DNA of 64,000 bases from Quillaja saponaria (Eukaryota; Streptophyta; Magnoliopsida; Fabales; Quillajaceae), in NCBI GenBank assembly GCA_029379385.1, contig CM055618.1:16345071-16409070 (forward strand), in the 5' to 3' direction. Positions 34,701 to 44,507 of the stretch are shown here, piece by piece (positions within the stretch are counted from its first letter, which is position 1; each line of letters opens with the position of its first letter). The notes under the pieces are model-generated. The model was given only the letters and a program-made list of their open reading frames with translations, was not told the origin of the DNA and did no database searches. A program made the position numbers and the translations under genes.

Positions 34701-36131
34701 CAGTCGCTCAAGCCATCATAAACCTAGCCAAAGAAGGGAAGACTCGTCAGTTCTGGGTGGAGGATGGACTACTGATGGCGAAGGGAAGCCGATTGTTCGT
34801 TCCCAAAGCAGGGGACCTGCGAAGGACGCTCATGAAGGAGTGTCATGACACTTTGTGGGCCGGTCACCCGGGTTGGCAGAGAACTTATGCCCTTCTGAAA
34901 CAGGGGTATTACTGGCCTCAGATGAGAGAGGATGCAGTTAATTACTCCAAAACGTGTCTTATCTGCCAGCAAGACAAAGTTGAGCGGAAGAAGATTGCAG
35001 GGCTACTAGAGCCGTTGCCGGTGCCGACTCGTCCGTGGGAAAGTGTGTCTCTGGACTTCATCACCATTCTTTCAAGAGTGGGAGATTTGTCTACTATCTT
35101 GGTGGTAGTGGATCAGTTTTCGAAGTACGCCACATTCATCCCGGCACCAAAATATTGCTCGGCAGAAGACACAGCACAATTGTTCTTTAAATATGTTGTC
35201 AAATATTGGGGTGTGCCCAAGAACATTGTCAGTGATCGAGATAGCAGGTTCACAGGGACTTTCTGGTCCGAATTATTCAACCTACTCGGTTCACAACTTA
35301 ACATCTCATCTAGCTATCATCCACAAACTGATGGCCAGGCTGAGAGATTCAATGGCATGCTGGAGGAATATTTGCGCCATTTTGCCAGTGTCAACCAGAG
35401 GAATTGGCCAAAGCTACTAGACACTGCTCAGTTTTGTTTTAATGCTCAAAAGAGTTCTGCGACAAACAGGAAGTCCTTTTGAGATTGTTACAGGGCAGCA
35501 GCCACTCCTACCACACACACTTGATGGGCCTTATACAGGAAAGAGTCCTAAAGCACATCACTTTACTAAAGACTGGAAGCAGAACATTGACATTGCCCGA
35601 GCATACTTAGAAAAAGCTTCTAAAAGAATGAAGAAATGGGCAGACAAGGGACGTCGACAGCTGGAGTTCCAAGTTGGGGATCTTGTATTGGTCAAGCTCA
35701 CGAAGGAACAACTAAAGGGACTGAGGGGGCAGGATCACAAGCTTATTCGTAAGTACGAAGGTCCACTTCCAATTGTTTCCAAGGTTGGGAAAGTTGCCTA
35801 CAAGATCGACCTTCCACCCTGGATGAAGATACACCCAGTGATTCATGTTTCCAACCTGAAGCCGTATCATCCTGATCCAGAAGATCCAGCACGTAACCAG
35901 TCAACCAGGCCAGCAGTCAACCTCAAGAAGCCACCAAGCAGAGTAGCAAAGGAGATTCTAGCTGAGAGGAGAGTGATTATCAGAAGACGCCCACGACTTG
36001 AGTTCTTAGTCAAGTGGAAAGGTCTTGGAGATGAAGAAACCAGTTGGGAGAAAGCCGAAGATCTGTCAGAGTTCCAGCAGAAGATTGAAGACTTTCAAGC
36101 AGCTAAGTCAACGAGGACGTCGACCAATTAA
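30988..36131 (+). pseudogene. Retrotransposon gag-pol region, frame-broken
   Basis: Gag begins at 30988 with a coiled-coil-like N-terminus (repeated, see the duplication). The capsid part is near 31860-32340, followed by a zinc knuckle [13 protein letters not shown] (CX2CX3HX4C). The protease has DTGA near 32817. Reverse transcriptase runs from about 33390 with YLDD near 33825, then RNase H (TDAS near 34270, TDN near 34455). Integrase has its HHCC finger at about 34840-34980 and DDE residues in SLDF, SDRD and AERFNG. A C-terminal chromodomain (LEFLVKWKGLGDEETSWE) is near 36000. The frame changes near 31686, 32125, 33760, 34000 and 35460, each by a single base. The breaks are described only; no repaired protein is given. 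The chromodomain marks the chromovirus branch, where it may guide integration to particular chromatin. Confidence 0.95.
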
Positions 36132-36142
36132 GTGGGGGAGAA
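36131..36142 (+). promoter_or_regulatory. Polypurine tract
   Basis: AGTGGGGGAGAA immediately before the 3' LTR, the expected primer for plus-strand DNA synthesis. It overlaps the last base of the pol stop codon. Confidence 0.9.
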
Positions 36143-36692
36143 TGTCACAACCCAAGCTTGTCCAGTGCATGTCGCACATGGCCGCTTGCCTTGTGATGGG
36201 CACATTGTGGGTAGCTAGGCATATGTCATGACACAGTGTGGCATTTTTGTAAATAGGTAGCCAGGGGTAGTCGGGCAACTGGGAAATATGATGTTCCCTC
36301 CTGCCAGAGGGGTTATGGCGCAGAAAGCTCTTTAGGGGGGGGGTGTATATGTGAGAAAATCAAAGTTGTACACGAGCTTGTCGGATGAGTGTCAAAGGTC
36401 TTGGTGTTGCTTGTAACTCCCCCTACACCAAGCCATTTGCCTATGTCGTAGCCATGTCGAGAGCATGTCGAGAGCATTTTGATAGCATTGTAATTTGATC
36501 GTTTTTCAATTAATGAGAAGTTGAAGCCCTTTCTTGCAAACTGTGTTGTATTTGCTTTCTTGCTTACATTGTTGCGCACTAGCCTTGCGGGTTGACACCC
36601 GAGGGGCATTGGAGAAGCTGACTTGCTACCCACGAGGGGTTAGCAAGTGCTACATAGGCGTCTTTGCGTGCTAGCAAAGTCGGCCCGTGACA
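36143..36692 (+). repeat. 3' LTR
   Basis: 550 bp, TGTCACAACC...GTGACA, near-identical to 30384-30932. Confidence 0.97.
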
Positions 36693-36697
36693 CGTTG
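36693..36697. repeat. Target-site duplication, right copy (CGTTG)
   Basis: Matches 30379-30383. Confidence 0.95.
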
Positions 36698-38951
36698 GCG
36701 TGCCGTTTGAGTATGCCGACCGGATAAAGGATGCCGATGCTGCAAGGGATTGCCATTTTTTTGAGGAAATGGTAAGCCAATATTCTTAGGTAGAAATTGT
36801 GAATATTAAAAGACCCAAATTGTTTGATTTTTCATGAACAGTACTAATATTAAGATTAGATAAATATTGAATTTGATCAGTTGAGATATTTTTTATATGA
36901 TTGACTTGTAAATAAATAATATTTTGGACATATAAAAATTCTGATGCTAAAATTAATATTTGATCAGGATATGAAAGTTGGAAATCTATAAAAGAGTAAG
37001 TTTGAGATGACAACTTGCTTTATTTTGTGATTTGAGTCTCTTTATATAAGAGTTCTGTTAAAATATTAATTCTAACAGTTATGTCCTTTATTACAATAAT
37101 AATGATGTCTATTATATAATAATGGACGACAATGACATCTATTATAATATTAATAGTAATAATTATAATTTAGATTAATCTGTTATACTTTAATCATGTT
37201 ACGTATAATAATATTATTATATTGAAACAATTTTGTATTCTCATAAATAAATTATATATATATATATATATTTGAAGGGAAAAAGAAATAGCAACAAAAC
37301 TAGTAGTTTGATATCGAAAGGCAGGAACCTAGCTGCCTATTTAGATTATGGGGAATGAAGGAAGAAAAAAAGATGAGAAAATGGTAATGTATTTTTTTTT
37401 TTTAATAAATAGAAAGGAGATGAAAGGTACATATATTTCTATCATTTTTATTAAATATATACTAATATTTAATTAAAATATTATTTTATCCTTTACTCTT
37501 AATTCTTCCCAACTCTAAAATAGAAATGCATCTTATCATTTTCTATCATCTCTCCTCTTTCTTTCTTTCTTTCTTTTTTTTTTTTTTTTTTTAACTTCTA
37601 AAAAAATTGAACAATAAATGTCTTTTTTTTTTTTTCTCCACTCTCATTCTCTCTATTTACTCTCCTCTTATTTATCTCCAACTCTCAAATAGACTGTAAG
37701 AGACTCTTAAGACATTACCATCTAGTGGACAATAAAGTCATTTATGAGCTTCAGTCCATTCCACATCTACAATATCTCTATCTAACATGTAATTAGCATG
37801 CCCATCGGAGCACTTATTGCCCTCTCAATATGTATGAACCAAACAAGTTTCCCTATCTTGATTCATCAGTTCCTTAATCCCTTCATCTGATTTTTTATAG
37901 TGGCCACTTTTAACATATTCTTAGAAAATGACTCGGATAATCGCTTTCAAATCTCCTCTGCAATAATTCCAAGCAAAAGGGGACCAACCCCTCAGGCCCG
38001 CCCCATAATCATCTGTTTCACAATTGCTTAAAGGCTTTTTTGGATGTAATGATTTTAAATTAGAATTGAAAATTTGACTGTTCAATTTTTATGAATAGAT
38101 CATAAAATCTACAAGTCATGTGCATGTGATTACTGTTGACCGTCATTTACTTCTACACGTTATATTATAACATCGACAACCACCAACAATAACTTTTGAC
38201 ACACTCTTACACACTAGTAATTTTTTTCACCCTTCATTAATTGCCACCACCGATCACTATCACCATCAACTCGTCAAATAGACATTGTCTACCATCGAAA
38301 CCTGTCGAAATGATGACGACTACCATCAACCATCATCAAGACAATTAAAGATGATGACGACCACTAAAAATTATGGACAACTACATTCAAAAATAGCCAT
38401 AAACGATTTTAACTATTATTGGAAGCCATTGAAAACAATAACAATTGAAAGTCACCGAAAACAATATCAACTGCTATTAAGTACTTGAATCACAATTTCA
38501 ATTGTAAATTTTTATATGATTAAAACATATATATTGTAATTTTAACTAATTAAAATTAGATATAAACTTAACCTAAATGTATTTCAATTCTAATGCCAAT
38601 TTTAATTCTACGAATCTGAACGCATCATCAAAGATATTTCATAAATTGTAATTGTGTACAAACATTTGAACAATTATTTTTGAGATTCAAATTCTTTAAA
38701 TAATATTATGGTCATATAAAAGAAAATTCAGTTTTCATGTCCTCCCTTTGTGAACCTAAATTACACAAGAACAAAAAAAATTAAAAATTGCTCATGCATC
38801 TAGAACAGCCGGATCTGAAAAGTAAAATCCAAGCGACTGAAATTTGGAAAAACGCATCTGAGATCTGACCACAGCCGCAGCCCCACGACGCGCTTTTGAC
38901 AATTATTAGCTTCTCTCTTTAAAAGCCAAATCAAGGCCTTTGAGCTCGTTA
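36698..38951. other. Intergenic, AT-rich, with coding-like start
   Basis: The first 90 bases are GC-richer and translate without stops in continuation of the left flank of the retrotransposon, ending at a GTAAGC donor-like site (36771). I do not recognise the peptide. After that the DNA is AT-rich with a (TA)n run near 37253-37270 and T-runs near 37390, 37575 and 37625. No gene is seen until 38952. Confidence 0.45.
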
Positions 38952-39332
38952 ATGGCTTCCATCTATAGCTGTAAGGAGTGTGGTGCAAACCTGAACCTTA
39001 ACTCGGTCCATCTCTTCCCTCCTGACTTTTACTTCGAGGCTGGCAACAAGGGCACTCTTTCATTCACTTCGGTAGACACTACCAAGTTTAGGTTCGAGAA
39101 AGAGGACAAAATCAGACCTTTCTTTGAGACTTTGGATTACTGGGGAATCCAAAGAAAGAGAACAAAGATCAAATGCAATAATTGTGGGCGTCTCGTTGGC
39201 TATGTATATGATGATGGTCCTCCTCTTACAGATAGTCCGGGTCAATTTCACTTTGGACCTAGCCAGGTGATTCCTCGGGCCCCGAGGTATAGATTCAAGA
39301 AAAAGGCCCTTCATATTACTTCTGAAAGTTGA
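38952..39332 (+). CDS. Uncharacterised 126-aa protein with two CxxC pairs (possible beta-tent zinc fold)
   Basis: Single-exon frame of 126 residues starting MASIYSCKECGANLN. The ATG at 38952 is preferred; the frame extends upstream only to a TTG. Two cysteine pairs, CKEC (residues 7-10) and CNNC (about 76-79), are separated by about 65 residues, and the second sits in IKCNNCGRLVGYVYDDGP. Two distant CxxC pairs with the second followed by Gly and an aromatic strand resemble zinc-binding beta-tent folds (Yippee, CULT, MsrB). I recall the Arabidopsis relative At2g17705 being labelled methionine-S-oxide reductase, which would fit such a fold, but no catalytic Cys of MsrB is evident. Function is unknown. 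It lies just before the 176-residue gene and the prolyl hydroxylase, in the same orientation and order as I recall in the Arabidopsis At2g17 block. Confidence 0.82.
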   Translation: MASIYSCKECGANLNLNSVHLFPPDFYFEAGNKGTLSFTSVDTTKFRFEKEDKIRPFFETLDYWGIQRKRTKIKCNNCGRLVGYVYDDGPPLTDSPGQFHFGPSQVIPRAPRYRFKKKALHITSES

Positions 39333-40733
39333 AGCTTTCCAGTTTCATTCATGGGTTTCTGTGTTTCTTTGTATTGGGTATTTTTTATTGGGAAAGATGG
39401 TTTGAAGGTCTTCTTTGACCTTTACGTAGTTTTATTTTTGTATAATATTCTGTACATAATACATTTGTCTCTAATAAAAGGTTAGTTCTTGTAAATAAAT
39501 TGGAACTTTCTGTATAGATACATTTTTAAATGTTTCGCTAAATTTTCCTTGGGGTGTTTAACAAATCTACTTATGTAAGTGAGCTACTTGTTAAATCATA
39601 GCAACAAAAAGTATAAAGCCTGAAAGTTTACCATGTAATTTCTGCTTAATTTGCTGGGATTTTAGCAGAGAAGACTGAGTATTATCTTTTTTATAGTGGG
39701 ATTTTAGCTGTCAATATTATGTTAAACTGAAGGATCTCAAAGGCAGAAAATGCAGAGCAAGTTCTGAGTTAGATAATTGCTGGTACATATTACTAAGTTG
39801 AACTATTCTGTTGAAGAACCTGCAGAAAATGTAGAATGTGTTCAATATTTGCATAAGTGGATTAATCTACTGATGGAAGCTGTGAATTGTGAATATAAAT
39901 CATGTAGGGAGAGTGACTGGTTCATTATTTTGGAAAATAATGACTTTTCATATATCATACTAATTTTCAAACCAATCTCTGCGCATCAGAAGATATGAAT
40001 TTATAAAAGTGGTGTTTATAATATCTACTTGAGGTTGATGTATCTGGGTTTTTACTTCTTCTTTTTTCCCCAGATATCTGAAACTTGAAGCTGATTTTTA
40101 ATCCATATGTCTCTGCCTATCCTTCGCTATTGATCATTTGGCTTTATAGAAATCGTTTTAAATTGAAAAACATTGCCTTTTGGTGGGTTGGACAGTCATG
40201 GATGGACAGAACTAATTGTAGAATTGCATTGTATTATCTCTAATTTTTATTATTGAAATTGATGAATGGCTAATCCCATTAGTCATTTAGCCTTATTAAA
40301 CTTATTTTATATGATTTTTTTATGACTTTGTTCCATGGGAAGTTAGGTCCACTCCCACTATGAGTTTTTTTTTTTTTTTTTTTGCCATTCTAGTTCTAGA
40401 AAATTCATTTACTCCAGTATCAAAACCTAATTGGAATGACAAGTTGCAACCACCAGTCAATTTTTAATCATTAAATGCAGCTTTGGCCGGTGATGCATAC
40501 AATGGTTGACAAACCAAAGGGTACAACAATATTGTCCATATCTATGGAAAGCCGATCTATGAGTCATTGTGGAAAGGTAGGTTGAAAAATTAGTAGCTCT
40601 GGAGGTTGTTAGGACAGTGGATTTCTCAAGGCCTTGATTCTTATTTCTCCCATATAAATCTTCTCTCACTATTGTGAATCCGAGAATTATTTGCAACTTA
40701 CAAGTGAAATTAACTTGGGAGAATTTTCTGAGA
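39333..40733. other. Intergenic, no gene seen
   Basis: 3' flank of the 126-residue gene (AATAAAAGG near 39472 is a possible poly(A) signal) and upstream region of the next gene. Small open frames here carry no recognisable domain. Confidence 0.5.
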
Positions 40734-41721
40734 ATGAAGCAAAGCAAGGTGGAAGCTGAAAGATTTGATACGAAGATAAACCGGGTCATTCCAAACCCAC
40801 CACCTCTACCTCCCCCACTTCCAAGATTCCGGGTTGTGACAAAACCAGGATCAACAGGAAGTGTGACTAAGCAAGAAATTGCCAAGTTCTGGAAGCAGAA
40901 GCGGATCGAGGAAGAAGATCACCTCCTCGCTGCTATCAAGGCAGCAGCACGTCTCCGAGCACGCAATCTGACGGTAAGGCTTAATGATTCACATACTGCA
41001 TTTATGAGATAGCACTAACAGGAGGCCACAACCTATCTCAGTTTTACCAATCCATCATACAAAACTAAAATTATTTTGCTATGAACTAATAACATCATAC
41101 CCTGCCAAAAGAAAAGAAATAATATCAGAGAAAAAAAGAAAAGTAATTATGTTTCTACTTGCAGACAAAAGTATGAAAATTTATCAATTAAAAGTATGCT
41201 TGTACGGTTGATTCTGTGCTATATATCAAACCATAGATTCAGATGTTAAGTGTGCTGACTAGCATATGATATCATGGTTCTTCCTGCAACCCCATTTGTC
41301 TCTCCATGGCTTAGATAACTTTTCTAGGGTGTTTTGTGCATAGGAGGAAGACTACAAACTCTTTGAATTGTCCTTGAAGGATGACGAGGATGAAGATGAT
41401 CCTGATGAAGAGAATGTGAAAAACGTAGCTGCCACTAGTGACAGCAAAGATGTAAAGAACAATGAAGTGCGCGTCGGAATCAAAGACTGGTTAGAAAATA
41501 TTGATTGACTTCTTATTCTCCTGTCACTCCATTTTGAAGTAAGAAATTCCTTACAGAATCTCTTTGACATGTACAGGTGGACAAAAAGCAAGTATGCATA
41601 CTTGAATCAACCTGCCATCCAGTCTATGGAACCACCTAAAAGAAGAACTACCACATTCATTCCCAATTGTTTGAATTATAAGCCCGCTCCTCTGTATTCT
41701 ACCTCTGTTGGTGTTTTTTAG
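40734..41721 (+). CDS. Uncharacterised plant protein, 176 aa, acidic middle
   Basis: Three exons, 40734-40973, 41344-41489 and 41577-41721, join in phase to 176 residues. The chosen start is MKQSKVEAERFDTK. Features in order are a Pro-rich segment (NPPPLPPPLPRFRVV, about 21-35), a charged helical part (KQEIAKFWKQKRIEEEDHLLAAIKAAARLRARN), an acidic stretch (DDEDEDDPDEEN), and a conserved-looking end with GIKDWWTKSKYAYLNQP and NYKPAPLYSTSVGVF. I know of no function. It is likely the counterpart of Arabidopsis At2g17710, judged by position between the CxxC protein and the prolyl hydroxylase. A decayed copy of its first 44 bases lies near 43617. An additional upstream coding exon cannot be excluded. 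Confidence 0.78.
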
Positions 41722-44507
41722 GCCATCTAAGTTATTTCCATTTTATTCTGATTTATGTCATTTAATGATATGGAAAGTCTTAGTTCATGTGTGAATGTTA
41801 TGAGTTATTATGAGTGTCCCTGCACTTTCAGTATCAAACCTTAATTATTTGTATATAATTGAGATGCTATTTCATAACTCATTCCCTTTGATGGGTCTGA
41901 TTGTGCACCAAGTGCCACAATGCAAGTGTATTTTCCATTTCTGTAGGTTGTATTCTCTATAATTTTTTGATGTGACTGAACATAAACAGTAGTTATTGCA
42001 GGAACTAATGAAGTTAATATGCGGCCCCTAAAATTATTGGACCTTGTTAAGTCCTGATTTGTTAGAACATACGTGCTGAAATTGATTGGGTGTAATAATA
42101 TCATCTTAACATAACTCATCACTCTTTAAACTATAAGATTCTGTATCCTTGAATTTACCCACAAAATCATCGTATCTTAGACTATGAATCTACACATCCA
42201 AGTTAGAATCTCTATCGTTAACAAGATTTTGTGTTCTCGACGTTTATCATGATAAATTTGTTGATAACTATCTTTCTTGTCCTTGGACATAAATTAATTT
42301 ATTACATTTATGAATCTTTTGGCTAAGATCAAGTGGAGTATTTTTCTTCTTTATATTGTTTAGTCAAAGTCTTTGTTATGGTGCTGAAAACTTCACATTT
42401 TCACAATTCAACAACCCTGCAACTTGTAATTGTTTATCTAACGAGGAATATTTATTATGTAACTAGTTTATTTTATAAGTTTTTGTTAAAATATTTCCTT
42501 ATTGCAATTAAATAATTATCATAAGATTCCAAACTATTGGACAAGATGATAGAGATTAAGACAATTTGATATTACCGATTCTTCTTAGCATGATAACATT
42601 CTAAATTCCAACCTTCATTCAAACAACAACAACAAAAATCCAACCTTAATTATTTTTGTGCTAGGTAGAGATGGTCTCAGTCATTATTTTGTGCTAAGTA
42701 AATGGTCTTGGTGATTATTTTTTGCTAGTAAATGCTCTCAGTCATAATTTTTTTTTTTTTTTGGTAGTAAATGGTAATTACCCATTTGTAATTATTAAAC
42801 TATTTCATTATGACTTGGAAATTTGCAAAACCAGTCAAAATTTATTGTTCTATGCTATGAAAAAACGCAATAATTGAGGGTCAAAGGAAAGCTCTCTTAA
42901 TCATGTTCATTAATTTGGATCCTCTCATATATAACATGACTCATATTATGTATGTGTTAATGAGAAAAATAAGCATCAATCTCATCCCAAAAAATATATT
43001 TAATTCAAAAATAAATTTAAAATTTAAAATTATTTGGTTGAGTCTTTCTCTTTTTCTTAATCAGATTGCATAAGTAGCTCTTAGTCTTGGGTAGGATTGG
43101 CTCACAAGCTGAGCTTAAACTCAACTTGATAAAGCTCTGCTCTTTTGAGTAAACGAGTTGAACTCGTTCAAGATTTTAGGACTCAATTAGAAGATGAAGT
43201 TTTTGGGATTGAAAAACTCTCGAGTAGCTTGAATAGGCTTGATCCATAAACATTTTACATTTTTACTAATTATTTTGGTTAGAAATAAATCCAAATATGT
43301 ATTGCAAGTTTGCTTGTTTTAGATAATTTGTATGATTTATATTGGTATTGTTACTAAAACATGAATAGGCATATTGATTTAAGTAGGAAAAAATGCATTT
43401 GGTTTAAGAATAAATTTCATGAGCTCGAACTGATCTTGAACTCAAGTTTTTTTTTTTTTTTCTTTTGTCAAACATGAGCCGAGTTCGAAAAATTTTTTTT
43501 TTTCTTAAACTCAAATTGAACTTACTCAAACAGGCTCGAAATCGTTTAGTGTCTAATCCTTGTCTTGGGGAAGGGAGTTTTCTTGGCATTGATCTCCTTC
43601 ATTATAAAAGAAAAAGTTGAGACTGAAGCAAACAAAGGTGGCAGCTGGAAGTTTTGATGCGATTGCAACTATCTTATGGGCCTCGCTCAAGAGCAGTAGT
43701 AAGTACCCCATACTCAGAGGAACCCAACTATGGCACTCACCAAACTCATAAGTAGATCAGCCCAAAATGCGAAATAAATCACAATACAATGATATTCCCC
43801 AATGTCTTCCAATTTAACGATTAATAATAATAAACTTATTTATACATAATATATAATAATCGATCAATAATAATAAACGAAACATTAATAATGAGAAAGG
43901 ATATCATAAATCTAAATAAATATACACTTTCAGAACTCTATGAATCCTATGAGCACATAAACTTTGACTTTTAAACTCTATATTTATGTTAGTGGAGTCT
44001 CAATTGGTTTTAAGTTTTTATTAAATATAAAAAATTGACCACCTTTTTTTTACATAAAACTTTTAACTTTTAAACTCTATTTGCATTTGCAATTAAGGTA
44101 AGTAACCATGATTTCAAAACCATTAGATGAGATAATACATTCAATTATTCAATATTTATCTATTTTTTCACCAAGATAAATAGTTAATAATTCTAACTAC
44201 TCATTTATTAAAATTTCCACCATAAAATTAAGGATAATACTAAAATTTAATGGTACAAGAATACTAGTTTCACTTAATTTTTTTATTTTTATTTTTTTAT
44301 ATTCTTAAAAAATAAAAATACTATGCCTCTCTTTCTCTCTCTCTCTCTTCAACAAACGCAGAGACCTTTGACAGAAAAAAGCGCGTACTTGTAACTCCGT
44401 CTGTCTCACAAATTCAGATCTTGCACTTCAATTGCAGACCTCCAAGGTATTTTGCTTTCCCAGATCGATCTCTAGGGTTTTCATTTTCGGTCTTCTAAGC
44501 TCCAACA
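41722..44507. other. Intergenic with U2 remnant and a degenerate GAGCTCGAAC-type repeat
   Basis: No protein gene is seen. It contains a U2 snRNA-like fragment (42302-42360), a stretch of alternating GAGCTTAAACTC / GAGCTCGAACTG / CGAGTTCG phrases (43090-43540) that look like an old inverted-repeat element, and a fragment related to the 176-residue gene (43617-43662). A CT-rich run at 44331-44349 probably belongs to the prolyl hydroxylase core promoter or leader. Confidence 0.5.
42302..42360 (+). pseudogene. U2 snRNA 5'-end remnant
   Basis: CTTTTGGCTAAGATCAAGTG (20 bases, 42316-42335) is identical to the conserved 5' part of U2 RNA. The preceding 14 bases and the following GAGTATTTTTCTT also align to U2 with several changes, while the branch-point-pairing region and everything after it are lost. 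No USE or correctly spaced TATA box is upstream, so this is a dead copy or fragment. Confidence 0.7.

Larger units (their letters stand above)
30384..36692 (+). mobile_element. Full-length Ty3/gypsy chromovirus LTR retrotransposon (broken coding region)
   Basis: About 6.3 kb, bounded by LTRs of 549 and 550 bp that start TGTCACAA and end GTGACA, with CGTTG duplications on both sides. A primer-binding site for initiator tRNA-Met follows the 5' LTR, and a purine tract precedes the 3' LTR. The order gag, protease, reverse transcriptase, RNase H, integrase, chromodomain places it in the Ty3/gypsy chromovirus group. The LTRs differ by about five substitutions and two short indels in roughly 550 bp (about 1%), so insertion is recent in evolutionary terms. 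The coding region is interrupted by several single-base frame changes and by a 449-bp duplication, so this copy cannot make an intact polyprotein as read. It sits between RPB1 and the 126-residue gene. Confidence 0.97.

Noticed and set aside
42302..42360. Functional U2 snRNA gene
   Set aside because: Only the 5' part aligns, mutated, with no USE or TATA at the right spacing.
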